Of a stretch of 15,613 bases of DNA, positions 1 through 7,713 are shown one piece after another. Under the pieces are notes generated by a model that had not been told where the DNA came from, did no database searches, and saw nothing but the letters and a program-made list of their open reading frames with translations. The stretch is from Anaerolineales bacterium UBA1136 (lineage in GTDB: Bacteria > Chloroflexota > Anaerolineae > Anaerolineales > UBA11657), in NCBI GenBank assembly GCA_002311455.1, contig DCAJ01000005.1:17062-32674 (forward strand), read 5' to 3'. Numbering within the stretch: the first letter of the stretch is position 1; each line of letters starts with the position of its first letter. The position numbers and the translations under genes are program-made.

Positions 1-2391
1 AGCCTCAACTATTTTGGGAACTTCATCTTCAGATTTTATCAGCACCTCACGAGTCTTACCTCCTTGGCGAGGTTCACCAACCACTCCCATCTCGTATAAT
101 TCATCCATCAAGCGAGCAGCTCGAGGATACCCAATCTTGAGCTTGCGCTGCAGCAGACTAGCAGAAGCTGTGCGATGCTTTTTTACAACTGTTATTGCAT
201 GTATGATCTGGTCATCTTTATCTGCAACTTCCTGTTGTTGCTTAATCAAATCATCCCACGGAGCAACTTTAGCTTGAATCTGAAGCCGAGCTTTATCTTC
301 ATCATCACTATTCCATTCGTTGTTGCCAGTATCCGAATCTACAACTTTACTCCAATGATCAACAACGGCATCGATTTCCGCGTCCGTTGTCACAACTCCT
401 TGAATCCGCACAGCACCTGCTGCGTCAGTTCCCAAGAATAGCATGTCTCCTTGACCCAGCAAGGATTCCGCTCCGTTACTATCAAGTATTACACGTGAAT
501 CAGTTGCTGATGCGACTCTAAATGAAATCCTGGTAGGAAAATTGGCCTTTATCACACCTGTGAGAATATCAGTGCTCGGACGCTGAGTGGCCACCACCAG
601 ATGGATTCCGGTAGCTCGTGACATTTGTGCAAGTCGCACCAGAGTTTGTTCAGTTTCATGCTGCGCCATCATCATCAAGTCAGCTAGCTCGTCCACCACA
701 ACCACTATACGAGGTAGTGGCTTCTCAGCTCTACGACGTTTAATCCTGACATTATAATCATGCAAATCACGAGCACCCATCTTCTCCATCTTGCGATAAC
801 GTCGATCCATTTCTCTAGTCATCCAACGCAGGGTGCCAAGTATCCTGTCTAGTTCCACCTCTACTCTTCCCAGCAAATGAGGTAAACCATTGAATCGAAT
901 CAGTTCCACTTTCTTAGGATCTATCATCACTAGTCGTAAATCATCTGGTGAATTATTGCAAATCAGGCAGGTGATAATAGAGGTGATACATACACTTTTT
1001 CCTGAACCAGTAGTGCCTGCAATTAAAATATGTGGCATTGTCCCAAGATCTGCGGCTACAGGCTCACCTGAAACATCTCGACCTAGAGCAATTGCTAGTG
1101 AAGATTGTATATTGTTAAAAGAATGAGATTCAATTACGTCCCTTAAACTTACAAATGTCTTTTGGGAATTAGGAACCTCTATACCAACATAGGATTGACC
1201 AGGCACCGGAGCTTCGATACGAATCCTTTGAGCCGACAAAGCCAATGTTAAATCACGGATACGGCGGGAAATTTGCGCCACACGCACCTTTTGTTTAGTT
1301 ACTGTGCCATCTTTACTAGTCTTCTCGATAAATCCAGGTTGTACGGCAAACTGAGTAACAGCAGGACCTACGCGAAAATCAACGACTTCTGCCGGAACAC
1401 CAAATTCATGCAACGTATGTTCAATAATCTTTGCGTTACGATTCACATCTGCCTCAGAAGGCTGCAAAGATTCCCCAGTTGCCAGTATCTCTAAAGCTGG
1501 CAACGATTTGGATCGATTTGCCGGTTTTACTGGCCTATAATCTTTCTTCGATGCTACTGTAAATCGATGATCATCAGACAATGATCTGTCCCCAGATGAC
1601 AAAGAGCTGGCTCTGTTAGAAAGGTCGCTAGCAGGCAAATCTAAGGACTCGTTTCGTACTATTATATCGCTCGTTTCTCCTAACTTGGTCTGCAAAGAAA
1701 CTAGACCACCTAGTAGATGCTGCCACCGGAATCCAAGAGTCACTGCTACTGCAAGAATACCTAATATTCCAAGCATGAATGCAGCCGAATTACCTGCCAA
1801 CTCTCCCGCTATAATAGCCACCAACCAGCCAATTTTTCCACCTCCGCGACCATCCAGAGCCTGTATAACTATTCCACCACCCTGCAAAACCTCTAGCAGA
1901 CTAATATTCATTTTTTGCGATTCGTCTGCAGCAACCCAAATGTGAGCACTTCCTAGTAAACAAAGTACAGCTAACTCACCTGAAATTATCCGAAGCCAAG
2001 ATATTCTAGCTACCAAGCCAATGCTACGTGCCACATAAAGACATCCTGCCCACAGTAACGCTAAAGGAGCTAGTAAAGCACCCCAACCCAACCAAATTGC
2101 CAGGGCATCTGCAACACCAAGTGTCCATCTTCCTGATGACACATCCAATACTGCCAAAATACCAATCAATCCAGTAGCTAGAAGGGTTATGGAGGCTAAT
2201 TCAGCAGTATACTTTCGCAATATGCCAAGAGTTGTCATAGTCGTTCCCAACAAGCGGTTCTGAAACTCTGCCGCCCAAGTATAAGTGGATGAGTTTTTCG
2301 ACCTTGAGTGATGATTAGTGGACTTCCTTGACTTATTAATGGTCTTTCTACTTATATTTTTTGATTTGCGACGTTTATTACCCGTAGTCAT
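1..2391 (-). CDS. ftsK: DNA translocase FtsK/SpoIIIE (3' end cut by the window edge)
   Basis: This is a membrane-anchored, ATP-driven double-stranded DNA pump that clears chromosome ends from the division septum. The frame is open from the ATG at 2391 to base 1, 797 codons with no stop in view, but the winged-helix end is present, so only a few residues should be missing. Order: a basic Lys/Arg/Ser-rich N-tail (about 2-30), four or five hydrophobic segments (about 45-205), a polar linker, an alpha region (GPAVTQFAVQPG), then the motor with Walker A GTTGSGKS (459-466, bases 994-1017) and Walker B VVVVDE (D567, E568). ATQRPSTDILTGVIKAN is the conserved FtsK stretch after Walker B. The C-terminal gamma winged helix (ASLLQRKLKIGYPRAARLMDE) binds the KOPS/SRS orienting sequences in known homologues. 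The start is the only usual one downstream of an in-frame TAG at 2413-2415. The nearest Shine-Dalgarno-like AGAGGG is 17 nt away, so initiation may be weak. It is the last gene of the minus-strand cluster. Confidence 0.95.
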   Translation of the reverse strand, partial: MTTGNKRRKSKNISRKTINKSRKSTNHHSRSKNSSTYTWAAEFQNRLLGTTMTTLGILRKYTAELASITLLATGLIGILAVLDVSSGRWTLGVADALAIWLGWGALLAPLALLWAGCLYVARSIGLVARISWLRIISGELAVLCLLGSAHIWVAADESQKMNISLLEVLQGGGIVIQALDGRGGGKIGWLVAIIAGELAGNSAAFMLGILGILAVAVTLGFRWQHLLGGLVSLQTKLGETSDIIVRNESLDLPASDLSNRASSLSSGDRSLSDDHRFTVASKKDYRPVKPANRSKSLPALEILATGESLQPSEADVNRNAKIIEHTLHEFGVPAEVVDFRVGPAVTQFAVQPGFIEKTSKDGTVTKQKVRVAQISRRIRDLTLALSAQRIRIEAPVPGQSYVGIEVPNSQKTFVSLRDVIESHSFNNIQSSLAIALGRDVSGEPVAADLGTMPHILIAGTTGSGKSVCITSIITCLICNNSPDDLRLVMIDPKKVELIRFNGLPHLLGRVEVELDRILGTLRWMTREMDRRYRKMEKMGARDLHDYNVRIKRRRAEKPLPRIVVVVDELADLMMMAQHETEQTLVRLAQMSRATGIHLVVATQRPSTDILTGVIKANFPTRISFRVASATDSRVILDSNGAESLLGQGDMLFLGTDAAGAVRIQGVVTTDAEIDAVVDHWSKVVDSDTGNNEWNSDDEDKARLQIQAKVAPWDDLIKQQQEVADKDDQIIHAITVVKKHRTASASLLQRKLKIGYPRAARLMDELYEMGVVGEPRQGGKTREVLIKSEDEVPKIVEA

Positions 2392-2444
2392 GTTAGTTAG
2401 CGCAATAACCCTCTAACTGAGGATGCAATCAGCGTGCCTATTAG

Positions 2445-4409
2445 TCAAGTACTTATATGTTGTTGTCGGACTGTGCCATCAGCATTACCTTCCATTTGAG
2501 CAATTCGTTTCAGTACTTCATCAACAGCCACGCGCTGTTTTCTGTATAAGTCAGATTCTGATACTGACAACCGTATAGCTACATCACGTACCTTACGGCC
2601 CTGTAAAAACTTGAGCTCGAGTATGTTATACAGCAACCATTCAGCAGTAAATCTACGCTGGCCTTCCGGCTTGATATCGTCAATTGCATTTTTAAGAACT
2701 TCTCTAAGTGCATGTACAGCATTGCCTTGATGATTAGCTTGAGCCTGCTTCACAATATTAAGACTCATTAATGGACTCTCACTCAAGCGAGGTCCGCCCC
2801 AGAAATGTCCTAGAGCTGATTTAACCCATTGTGCTGCGTCAGGATTATCAGCTAGATCACCTGACGTGAGTGCAGAAGCACCTGCATAACTAGCAGCTGC
2901 TCGCATGCGCTGTAATTCTTCTACCTGGGGCAACAATTTGTCCATAGCTCGAAATACTTCAACTTGCAGCAGACGATCTTCTAATGCTGTCGTGGCACGT
3001 TCAACCAGAGTCTGAAGCGTACTAAATTCGTCACTGAGGTGAACGTCAGCTACACGACCAGGAATATACAGTCCTAGTATCCCCATCAGTGAATCTTGTT
3101 TTGTAGAAGTCCTTATCATATCTTGGGTACGCAAAGGAATAATCCAATAACCCTCCCACTCAAGTGTTCCTAGTACATTATTGCTTTCTGAATCGTCACC
3201 ATTAAGCCTATTGCCTTTAGAGTGCAAGAAAGAAACAAGGGTGTTTGATTTTGTTGGTAGTTGATGTGGGCCGATTTGAACCTCAATACGAGCAGTATTA
3301 TGACCTACGGCAGCTACAAATCCACTGGAAATATGTAGTACATCACAAGCCGCAGCCAGTACGGACTCTAAAAACTGTCTAAGGTCCCCTGTAGTCAGTA
3401 GTCGCTCTCCAAGCATCTGGAGACGCTTAACATCATCACGATCACTTGAATTGCCATAAAAATATTGTCGTTCGACAGGTAGACGTAAGACTGTAATGGC
3501 ATACTGTACTAACAAGACAACTCCCACAACAGCTACTGGAACCCACAAAGTCAAATCAAGCCCAATTATGCGGTCAAGCCATCGCACAAACAAATAAGCA
3601 CCCGCGGCCAATGATGCAACTATAGGACCACGCAGTATCCACTGGAATAGGCGAGCCTTTATCACTCTGTCAGGTTGAGGGGCTCCAAAAAACGCCACAC
3701 TATAGGTCATAGAGACAAGAGCTACAGTCATTGCACCATTAGCTGCTAGCGAAGTAATCCAAAAAACAGTGGGGTGAGTCTGTACTATTGATCCCCCTAC
3801 AGACATCAGGTATGGAAAGACACCAACTGGAACTGCTAACGATGATATCATCAAATAACCCATGCGTCTTCGCGTAGACCTAGTAAGGCATCGCAAAAAG
3901 GCCCTATATACATTGATTGCAGCAATCGATGCGGATATAACAAAGATAACCGAAAACAGTGAGAACCATTCTCCGGGACGCAGCCACTGAATGCTCGTGT
4001 TTGCTACCACATTCTGTACCACTAATCCAGTATACAGAGCTAAACCGCAGGCACATAATCCAAGAATGTAAGTAATGTAGACAACTGTACGACGGCGCCC
4101 GCGCGATGGTTTGCCTGTTTTCGCAAGTAGTGCATCTGAGAAATGCAGATATCCTGCGGGCACTATGCTGATTCCAATCCACTGGCAGTAAAGCCATGTA
4201 CGTGCCATATCTTTCTGTATTGCAACTGAAGCAACTACATCGCCTAAGTAAATCAGAGTCACACATGCAAGCAATACATTCATGGCCTGCGCTACTCGAT
4301 CCTGCAAGTTAAATGTGAGTGTATACAACAACATTGAAACAGCAGTTATTACCACTGCTACAACGACGAACTGATTCAACACGGATAAAACACTTGTCAC
4401 ATCAATCAT
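2445..4409 (-). CDS. Multi-TM receptor with GAF domain and C-terminal helix-turn-helix (putative membrane one-component regulator)
   Basis: About nine hydrophobic segments fill the first ~310 residues. The first seven resemble the 7TM sensor module found at the N-terminus of some histidine kinases. A GAF-like domain follows (about 330-480), then a short coiled coil (LEDRLLQVEVF). The C-terminal ~75 residues are helical, with an HTH-like stretch LQGRKVRDVAIRLSVSESDL followed by YRKQRVAVDEVL. There is no phospho-acceptor H-box and no N/G-box ATPase, so it is not a histidine kinase despite the sensor-like front. I infer a membrane-tethered regulator that senses a small ligand through its TM and GAF parts and acts by DNA binding. 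The ligand and targets are unknown. The start is uncertain: ATG at 4409 was preferred, but TTG at 4424 would overlap the upstream stop as TTGA; neither has a clear Shine-Dalgarno. It lies between a GNAT gene and ftsK in one transcription unit. Confidence 0.8.
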   Translation of the reverse strand: MIDVTSVLSVLNQFVVVAVVITAVSMLLYTLTFNLQDRVAQAMNVLLACVTLIYLGDVVASVAIQKDMARTWLYCQWIGISIVPAGYLHFSDALLAKTGKPSRGRRRTVVYITYILGLCACGLALYTGLVVQNVVANTSIQWLRPGEWFSLFSVIFVISASIAAINVYRAFLRCLTRSTRRRMGYLMISSLAVPVGVFPYLMSVGGSIVQTHPTVFWITSLAANGAMTVALVSMTYSVAFFGAPQPDRVIKARLFQWILRGPIVASLAAGAYLFVRWLDRIIGLDLTLWVPVAVVGVVLLVQYAITVLRLPVERQYFYGNSSDRDDVKRLQMLGERLLTTGDLRQFLESVLAAACDVLHISSGFVAAVGHNTARIEVQIGPHQLPTKSNTLVSFLHSKGNRLNGDDSESNNVLGTLEWEGYWIIPLRTQDMIRTSTKQDSLMGILGLYIPGRVADVHLSDEFSTLQTLVERATTALEDRLLQVEVFRAMDKLLPQVEELQRMRAAASYAGASALTSGDLADNPDAAQWVKSALGHFWGGPRLSESPLMSLNIVKQAQANHQGNAVHALREVLKNAIDDIKPEGQRRFTAEWLLYNILELKFLQGRKVRDVAIRLSVSESDLYRKQRVAVDEVLKRIAQMEGNADGTVRQQHIST

Positions 4410-4420
4410 TACTAAATTTA

Positions 4421-4975
4421 TCAACGAAGTTTCATGCTAAAAAAAAGTGCGATATCTTGATTTGAGTAATAGCTATCATTGTACCCACAATAAGCATAAC
4501 CATTTCTACGACAGAAACATATGGCAGGATAATTTCTGGATTGTGTCACAATGATCAATCTATGTAACCCTGCCCTCATAGCCCATTCTCTCACTGTAAC
4601 CAACATGGCTGCAGCGATACCTCTGCGTCGCATAGTCCTTTCGACAGCAAAATCAGTGATTACAGCTGCATTTTGAGTAGTACCTCTATCCACAATCAAG
4701 AAACCATGCAACTTGCCAGCTGACTCAGCTACTAGAACAAGTGCATGCTTTATTAAATTTGTTTCTAGATCATCAATTGTATTTTGGTTATCCAATTCTA
4801 TAGAGCGAGGTAAATGTATACGTTGGAAAACCACTTTGATCTGAGCATCTTCTTCCCGCAATTCCATTTGCCATACGTAATCAGTAGTATTAGACACATC
4901 TAAAGCACTAATCCTCTTGACATCGGAAGCAGCTGCCTGCCGAACCGAGATTGATGTCCTATCAGAAGATACCAT
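4421..4975 (-). CDS. GNAT-family N-acetyltransferase
   Basis: This 184-residue protein transfers an acyl group, probably acetyl from acetyl-CoA, to an amine; the substrate is unknown. The acetyl-CoA pyrophosphate loop (motif A) is visible as ITDFAVERTMRRRGIA, with the R-x-x-G-x-A signature at about 116-121. A typical helix follows (AMLVTVREWAMRAG), then motif B with NYPAICFCRRNGY and the ending YNDSYYSNQDIALFFSM. The layout, in particular the C-terminal N-D-x-x-Y...ALFFS segment, resembles the streptothricin/aminoglycoside-like acetyltransferase branch of GNAT proteins, but this cannot assign a resistance role. The gene starts 46 bp after the upstream Ig-domain gene and touches the start region of the downstream receptor gene, so it should be co-transcribed. 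The ATG start has only a weak GAAG element upstream. Confidence 0.85.
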   Translation of the reverse strand: MVSSDRTSISVRQAAASDVKRISALDVSNTTDYVWQMELREEDAQIKVVFQRIHLPRSIELDNQNTIDDLETNLIKHALVLVAESAGKLHGFLIVDRGTTQNAAVITDFAVERTMRRRGIAAAMLVTVREWAMRAGLHRLIIVTQSRNYPAICFCRRNGYAYCGYNDSYYSNQDIALFFSMKLR

Positions 4976-5021
4976 TCTTCGATTTTACCACGAGAGTTAT
5001 ACACGGCGAGACTGAAACCAT

Positions 5022-5747
5022 CTACGGACCACCTCCAATAAATATTGGTATAACGCAGGGTATAGGATAGGCTCCAGCAGCGTTGTACACCACCAGTCGA
5101 AATCCGTGCTCTCCTTGAGCATAAAGCGAAGCATCCCAACTACCGAGTACACCTGACGACACAGGAACATCCTGAGTATGCACAGTTAGCCAGTTGTCAC
5201 CAAGAGTCGATATCTCCAACACGAAAAAAGCAAAATCCACAATGTCTGCGGTACCTTGTACATCCACTTTTCCGGACAAAACTGCCCCTGGAAGTGGGCT
5301 GAAAATTACCGCACTTGTATTGTCACAACCCACACCACCTATCGGCACTTGTGTATTTTTCCTTTTTTCTATACCCAATTCTTGGGTCGAAGCTTGTGTT
5401 GCCTGTCCTGGCAGCAATAGGACCACATCTGGTGTTACTGTAGGAACTTTTGTTATCATTACCACGTGACCGTTTGGATTATTTGATCCACGCAAAATAG
5501 TATCGATCGCAGGTAAAATGTTACGAGCACTAAAATAGACCAACCCAACCGCTCCTGCTAAAACAACCAACATTGACATAGACACTGATCGTTCGCGAAT
5601 TGCAGTCTCACGCTCAACTATATATGCGCCTATACGCAATTTATGATTAGCAAGTAGGTAGCCTCTAAGGTACCACAAACCTAGCAATCCTAGAATTCCG
5701 TAGAGAAGATTTTCATATGAATCTACAAAATCCATTATCGTAGCCAT
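5022..5747 (-). CDS. Membrane-anchored protein with C-terminal Ig-like domain, function unknown
   Basis: This 241-residue protein has no function I recognise. Two hydrophobic segments (about 12-33 and 55-77) flank a basic, charged loop. A low-complexity Thr/Pro/Gln linker (about 98-135) leads to a beta-rich domain (about 146-228) whose pattern VIFSPLPGAVLSGKVDVQGT, then DFAFFVLEIS, DNWLTVH, LGSWDASLYA and HGFRLVVYN matches the Ig-like/FN3-like repeat common in Chloroflexota surface proteins. I infer an extracytoplasmic beta-sandwich tethered by a helical hairpin. The ATG at 5747 was chosen over a TTG at 5765 that would overlap the punA stop. The ATG has GGGG eight bases upstream (5756-5759). 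It begins 14 bp after punA ends and is followed by the GNAT gene, within the same unit. Confidence 0.8.
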   Translation of the reverse strand: MATIMDFVDSYENLLYGILGLLGLWYLRGYLLANHKLRIGAYIVERETAIRERSVSMSMLVVLAGAVGLVYFSARNILPAIDTILRGSNNPNGHVVMITKVPTVTPDVVLLLPGQATQASTQELGIEKRKNTQVPIGGVGCDNTSAVIFSPLPGAVLSGKVDVQGTADIVDFAFFVLEISTLGDNWLTVHTQDVPVSSGVLGSWDASLYAQGEHGFRLVVYNAAGAYPIPCVIPIFIGGGP

Positions 5748-5761
5748 ATACCTAACCCCGA

Positions 5762-6601
5762 TCAATCAATATTTCGTAGCACTCCCCTAATGATATTCAC
5801 AAGCTTTGGTACTATCACACGCCCTGCCTCTAATACTTCCTCATGAGAGGTAGGTGTATTGCCATCCAAATTAGCTTTATTGCTTATACCAGATACACCA
5901 AGTACCCTGATACCAGCATGCCTAGCAATAATCACTTCTGGAACTGTAGACATACCAACTGCGTCAGCGCCGATAACCTTAAGAAAACGAAGGTCTGCTG
6001 GTGTCTCGAAGTTGGGGCCTGCTAGCGATGCGTATACTCCTTGCCGCAAATCTAAATCTAAGTCAGCTGATACACGCAAGACAGTATCACGCAAAACATC
6101 ATCGTAAGCATTCATCATATCTGGAAATCGAGGTCCTAGAGAATCAATGTTAGGGCCCCTTAAAGGACTTAAACCACCCATTCCAATTAAATTGATGTGA
6201 TCATTTATCAACATCAAATCCCCAGGATTAAATTTAGGGTTCACACCTCCAGCCGCGTTAGTTACGAACAAGGTCTCAACACCAAGCAACTGCATTACAC
6301 GAACTGGTAATCCGATTTGAGACATATTGTAACCTTCATAATAATGGGCTCTTCCCTGCATAACCATCACAGCTTGGTCCTCTAATTCACCAATTACCAG
6401 CTGCCCAGAATGTCCTTCCACTGTAGACTCCGGCCAATTGGGAATCTTGGAATACTCTATATAATCTGCATTGTCTACTTCATCTGCCAGCAATCCTAAT
6501 CCTGATCCAAGAATTATGCCTATTTTAGGCCTGTGTGAAGACTCTGTCTGAATCAAATCAGATATTTCTTTAAATTGCTCTAGGGACATATACTCTGTCA
6601 T
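5762..6601 (-). CDS. punA: Purine nucleoside phosphorylase, trimeric type
   Basis: It cleaves purine (deoxy)ribonucleosides with phosphate to give the free base and (deoxy)ribose-1-phosphate, a cytoplasmic salvage step. At 279 residues it has the normal length of the trimeric family and aligns almost residue for residue with the human enzyme: S33 in GSG, H64, R84 and H86 (QGRAHYYEG) for phosphate, E199 in AGPNFET, M217 in GMSTVPEV, and N241 in SNKAN for the base. Asn at the last position, rather than Asp, fits 6-oxopurines (inosine, guanosine) instead of methylthioadenosine, so MTAP is less likely. The frame is open 30 codons further upstream (to 6691), but that extension has no family similarity. 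The ATG at 6601 has AGG seven bases before it. It heads the minus-strand operon and diverges from ftcD. Confidence 0.93.
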   Translation of the reverse strand: MTEYMSLEQFKEISDLIQTESSHRPKIGIILGSGLGLLADEVDNADYIEYSKIPNWPESTVEGHSGQLVIGELEDQAVMVMQGRAHYYEGYNMSQIGLPVRVMQLLGVETLFVTNAAGGVNPKFNPGDLMLINDHINLIGMGGLSPLRGPNIDSLGPRFPDMMNAYDDVLRDTVLRVSADLDLDLRQGVYASLAGPNFETPADLRFLKVIGADAVGMSTVPEVIIARHAGIRVLGVSGISNKANLDGNTPTSHEEVLEAGRVIVPKLVNIIRGVLRNID

Positions 6602-6637
6602 TTTTTTACCTATTTTTTCTAATGATGAAAAGCTAAT

Positions 6638-6646
6638 TTCATAGCA
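6638..6646 (-). promoter_or_regulatory. Candidate extended -10 promoter of punA operon
   Basis: On the minus strand TGC is followed directly by TATGAA, 36 bases before the punA ATG. No convincing -35 lies at the right distance, as is common for extended -10 promoters. This is pattern matching only. It would imply a leader of about 29 nt containing the AGG ribosome site at 6609-6611. Confidence 0.35.
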
Positions 6647-6681
6647 AATTGTATACGATTCAAGAAAACATACATAATCAT

Positions 6682-6709
6682 ATGACCACAAGTCGCAAAT
6701 TGCTACAAA
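6682..6709 (+). promoter_or_regulatory. Candidate promoter of ftcD
   Basis: ATGACC (6682-6687, 4 of 6 matches to the -35 consensus), a 16-bp spacer ending in TGC, then TACAAA (6704-6709). It would start transcription near 6716, just ahead of the AAGGA ribosome site at 6723-6727. Confidence 0.4.
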
Positions 6710-6737
6710 TTAACGAATACAGAAGGATAACCTAATC

Positions 6738-7667
6738 ATGCATGTTACAATAATTTTCGCAATGAACAAAGCCCGTGTAGAGTGCATACCAAACTTCTCC
6801 GAAGGACGACGCCTGACTGTAATTGACGCTATCACAGATTCTATAGCCAAAATACCAAAAGCAACAATACTTGACCGACATATAGATGCACATCATAACC
6901 GCACCGTAATAACATACGTAGGATCTCCGGCATCAGTATTGCAAGCGGCTTTTCAAGCAGTTTCAACTGCTTCTACCTTAATAGATATGGAACAACATAA
7001 TGGGGAGCATCCAAGAATAGGGGCAACAGATGTCGTTCCATTCGTGCCACTTAATGGAACAGCCATGAAGACTTGCGTGCAAATGGCTGTAGAACTAGGA
7101 TCAAAAGTAGGAGATGAATTGGGCATACCAGTGTACCTTTATGAGCAAGCAGCTATTAAATCTGCAAGGAGAAATCTAGCCAATGTCCGACGTGGAGAGT
7201 ATGAAAAACTCAGAAATAGTATATCTATCGACCCTAAACGTTATCCTGATTTTGGACCCAAAAAACTAGGGTCGCCCGGCGCCACAGCTATAGGAGCACG
7301 CACACCTTTAATAGCATTTAATGTCAATCTAACAACAAATGATGTGCTAATAGCACAAAACATAGCTAAGACTATACGTCAATCTTCAGGAGGATTGGAA
7401 TGCGTCAAAAGTATTGGGATTATGGTTGATGGACTAGCACAAGTATCTACAAATATCACAGACCACACTAAAACACCGGTTATAGAGGTCGTTGATGCTA
7501 TTAGAAGCGAGGCTGCTAACTATGGGGTTGATATAGATCACTCTGAAATTGTAGGATTGATACCTCAAGATGCTCTGGAGAAAATTGAGAGATGGCACCT
7601 ACCTGAAAACTTGGAATTATCAAACTATATTCTCGAGCAACGTCTATCTGCATCGCTGCAATCATAA
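6738..7667 (+). CDS. ftcD: Glutamate formiminotransferase (single domain)
   Basis: It transfers the formimino group between N-formimino-L-glutamate and tetrahydrofolate, feeding one-carbon units from histidine breakdown into folate. The 309 residues cover the formiminotransferase domain only, with no cyclodeaminase half as in the animal bifunctional enzyme. Family marks: VECIPNFSEGRR near the start, HNRTVITYVG, then EHPRIGATDVVPFVP with H91 matching the catalytic His82 of mammalian FTCD, GIPVYLYEQAA, YPDFGPKKLG, GATAIGAR, LIAFNVNL and the later LAQVSTNITD. The ATG at 6738 has AAGGA ten bases upstream. An internal ATG at 6762 would match the family N-terminus more closely but has no ribosome site. 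No hut genes are present in the window, so the pathway is not fixed by context. Some homologues act on other formimino donors in purine fermentation, and the divergent purine phosphorylase makes that worth noting. Confidence 0.92.
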   Translation: MHVTIIFAMNKARVECIPNFSEGRRLTVIDAITDSIAKIPKATILDRHIDAHHNRTVITYVGSPASVLQAAFQAVSTASTLIDMEQHNGEHPRIGATDVVPFVPLNGTAMKTCVQMAVELGSKVGDELGIPVYLYEQAAIKSARRNLANVRRGEYEKLRNSISIDPKRYPDFGPKKLGSPGATAIGARTPLIAFNVNLTTNDVLIAQNIAKTIRQSSGGLECVKSIGIMVDGLAQVSTNITDHTKTPVIEVVDAIRSEAANYGVDIDHSEIVGLIPQDALEKIERWHLPENLELSNYILEQRLSASLQS

Positions 7668-7713
7668 CTCTAGTACATATGATAGGCTAGATACAGACTT
7701 CTACAACTCTACA

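Noticed and set aside
14..1945. Several plus-strand open frames (14-277, 175-441, 890-1126, 1273-1494, 1685-1945)
   Set aside because: They lie antisense to ftsK, whose frame is continuous with clear motifs, and their translations show no family features.
2443..2448. TTGACT on the minus strand as a -35 box for ftsK
   Set aside because: The hexamer 17 bp downstream (CATCCT) matches only three of six -10 positions, and read-through from the operon is the simpler source.
6602..6691. N-terminal extension of punA by 30 codons
   Set aside because: The extension has no similarity to the family, contains the likely promoter and ribosome site, and the ATG at 6601 gives the normal length and residue numbering of the family.
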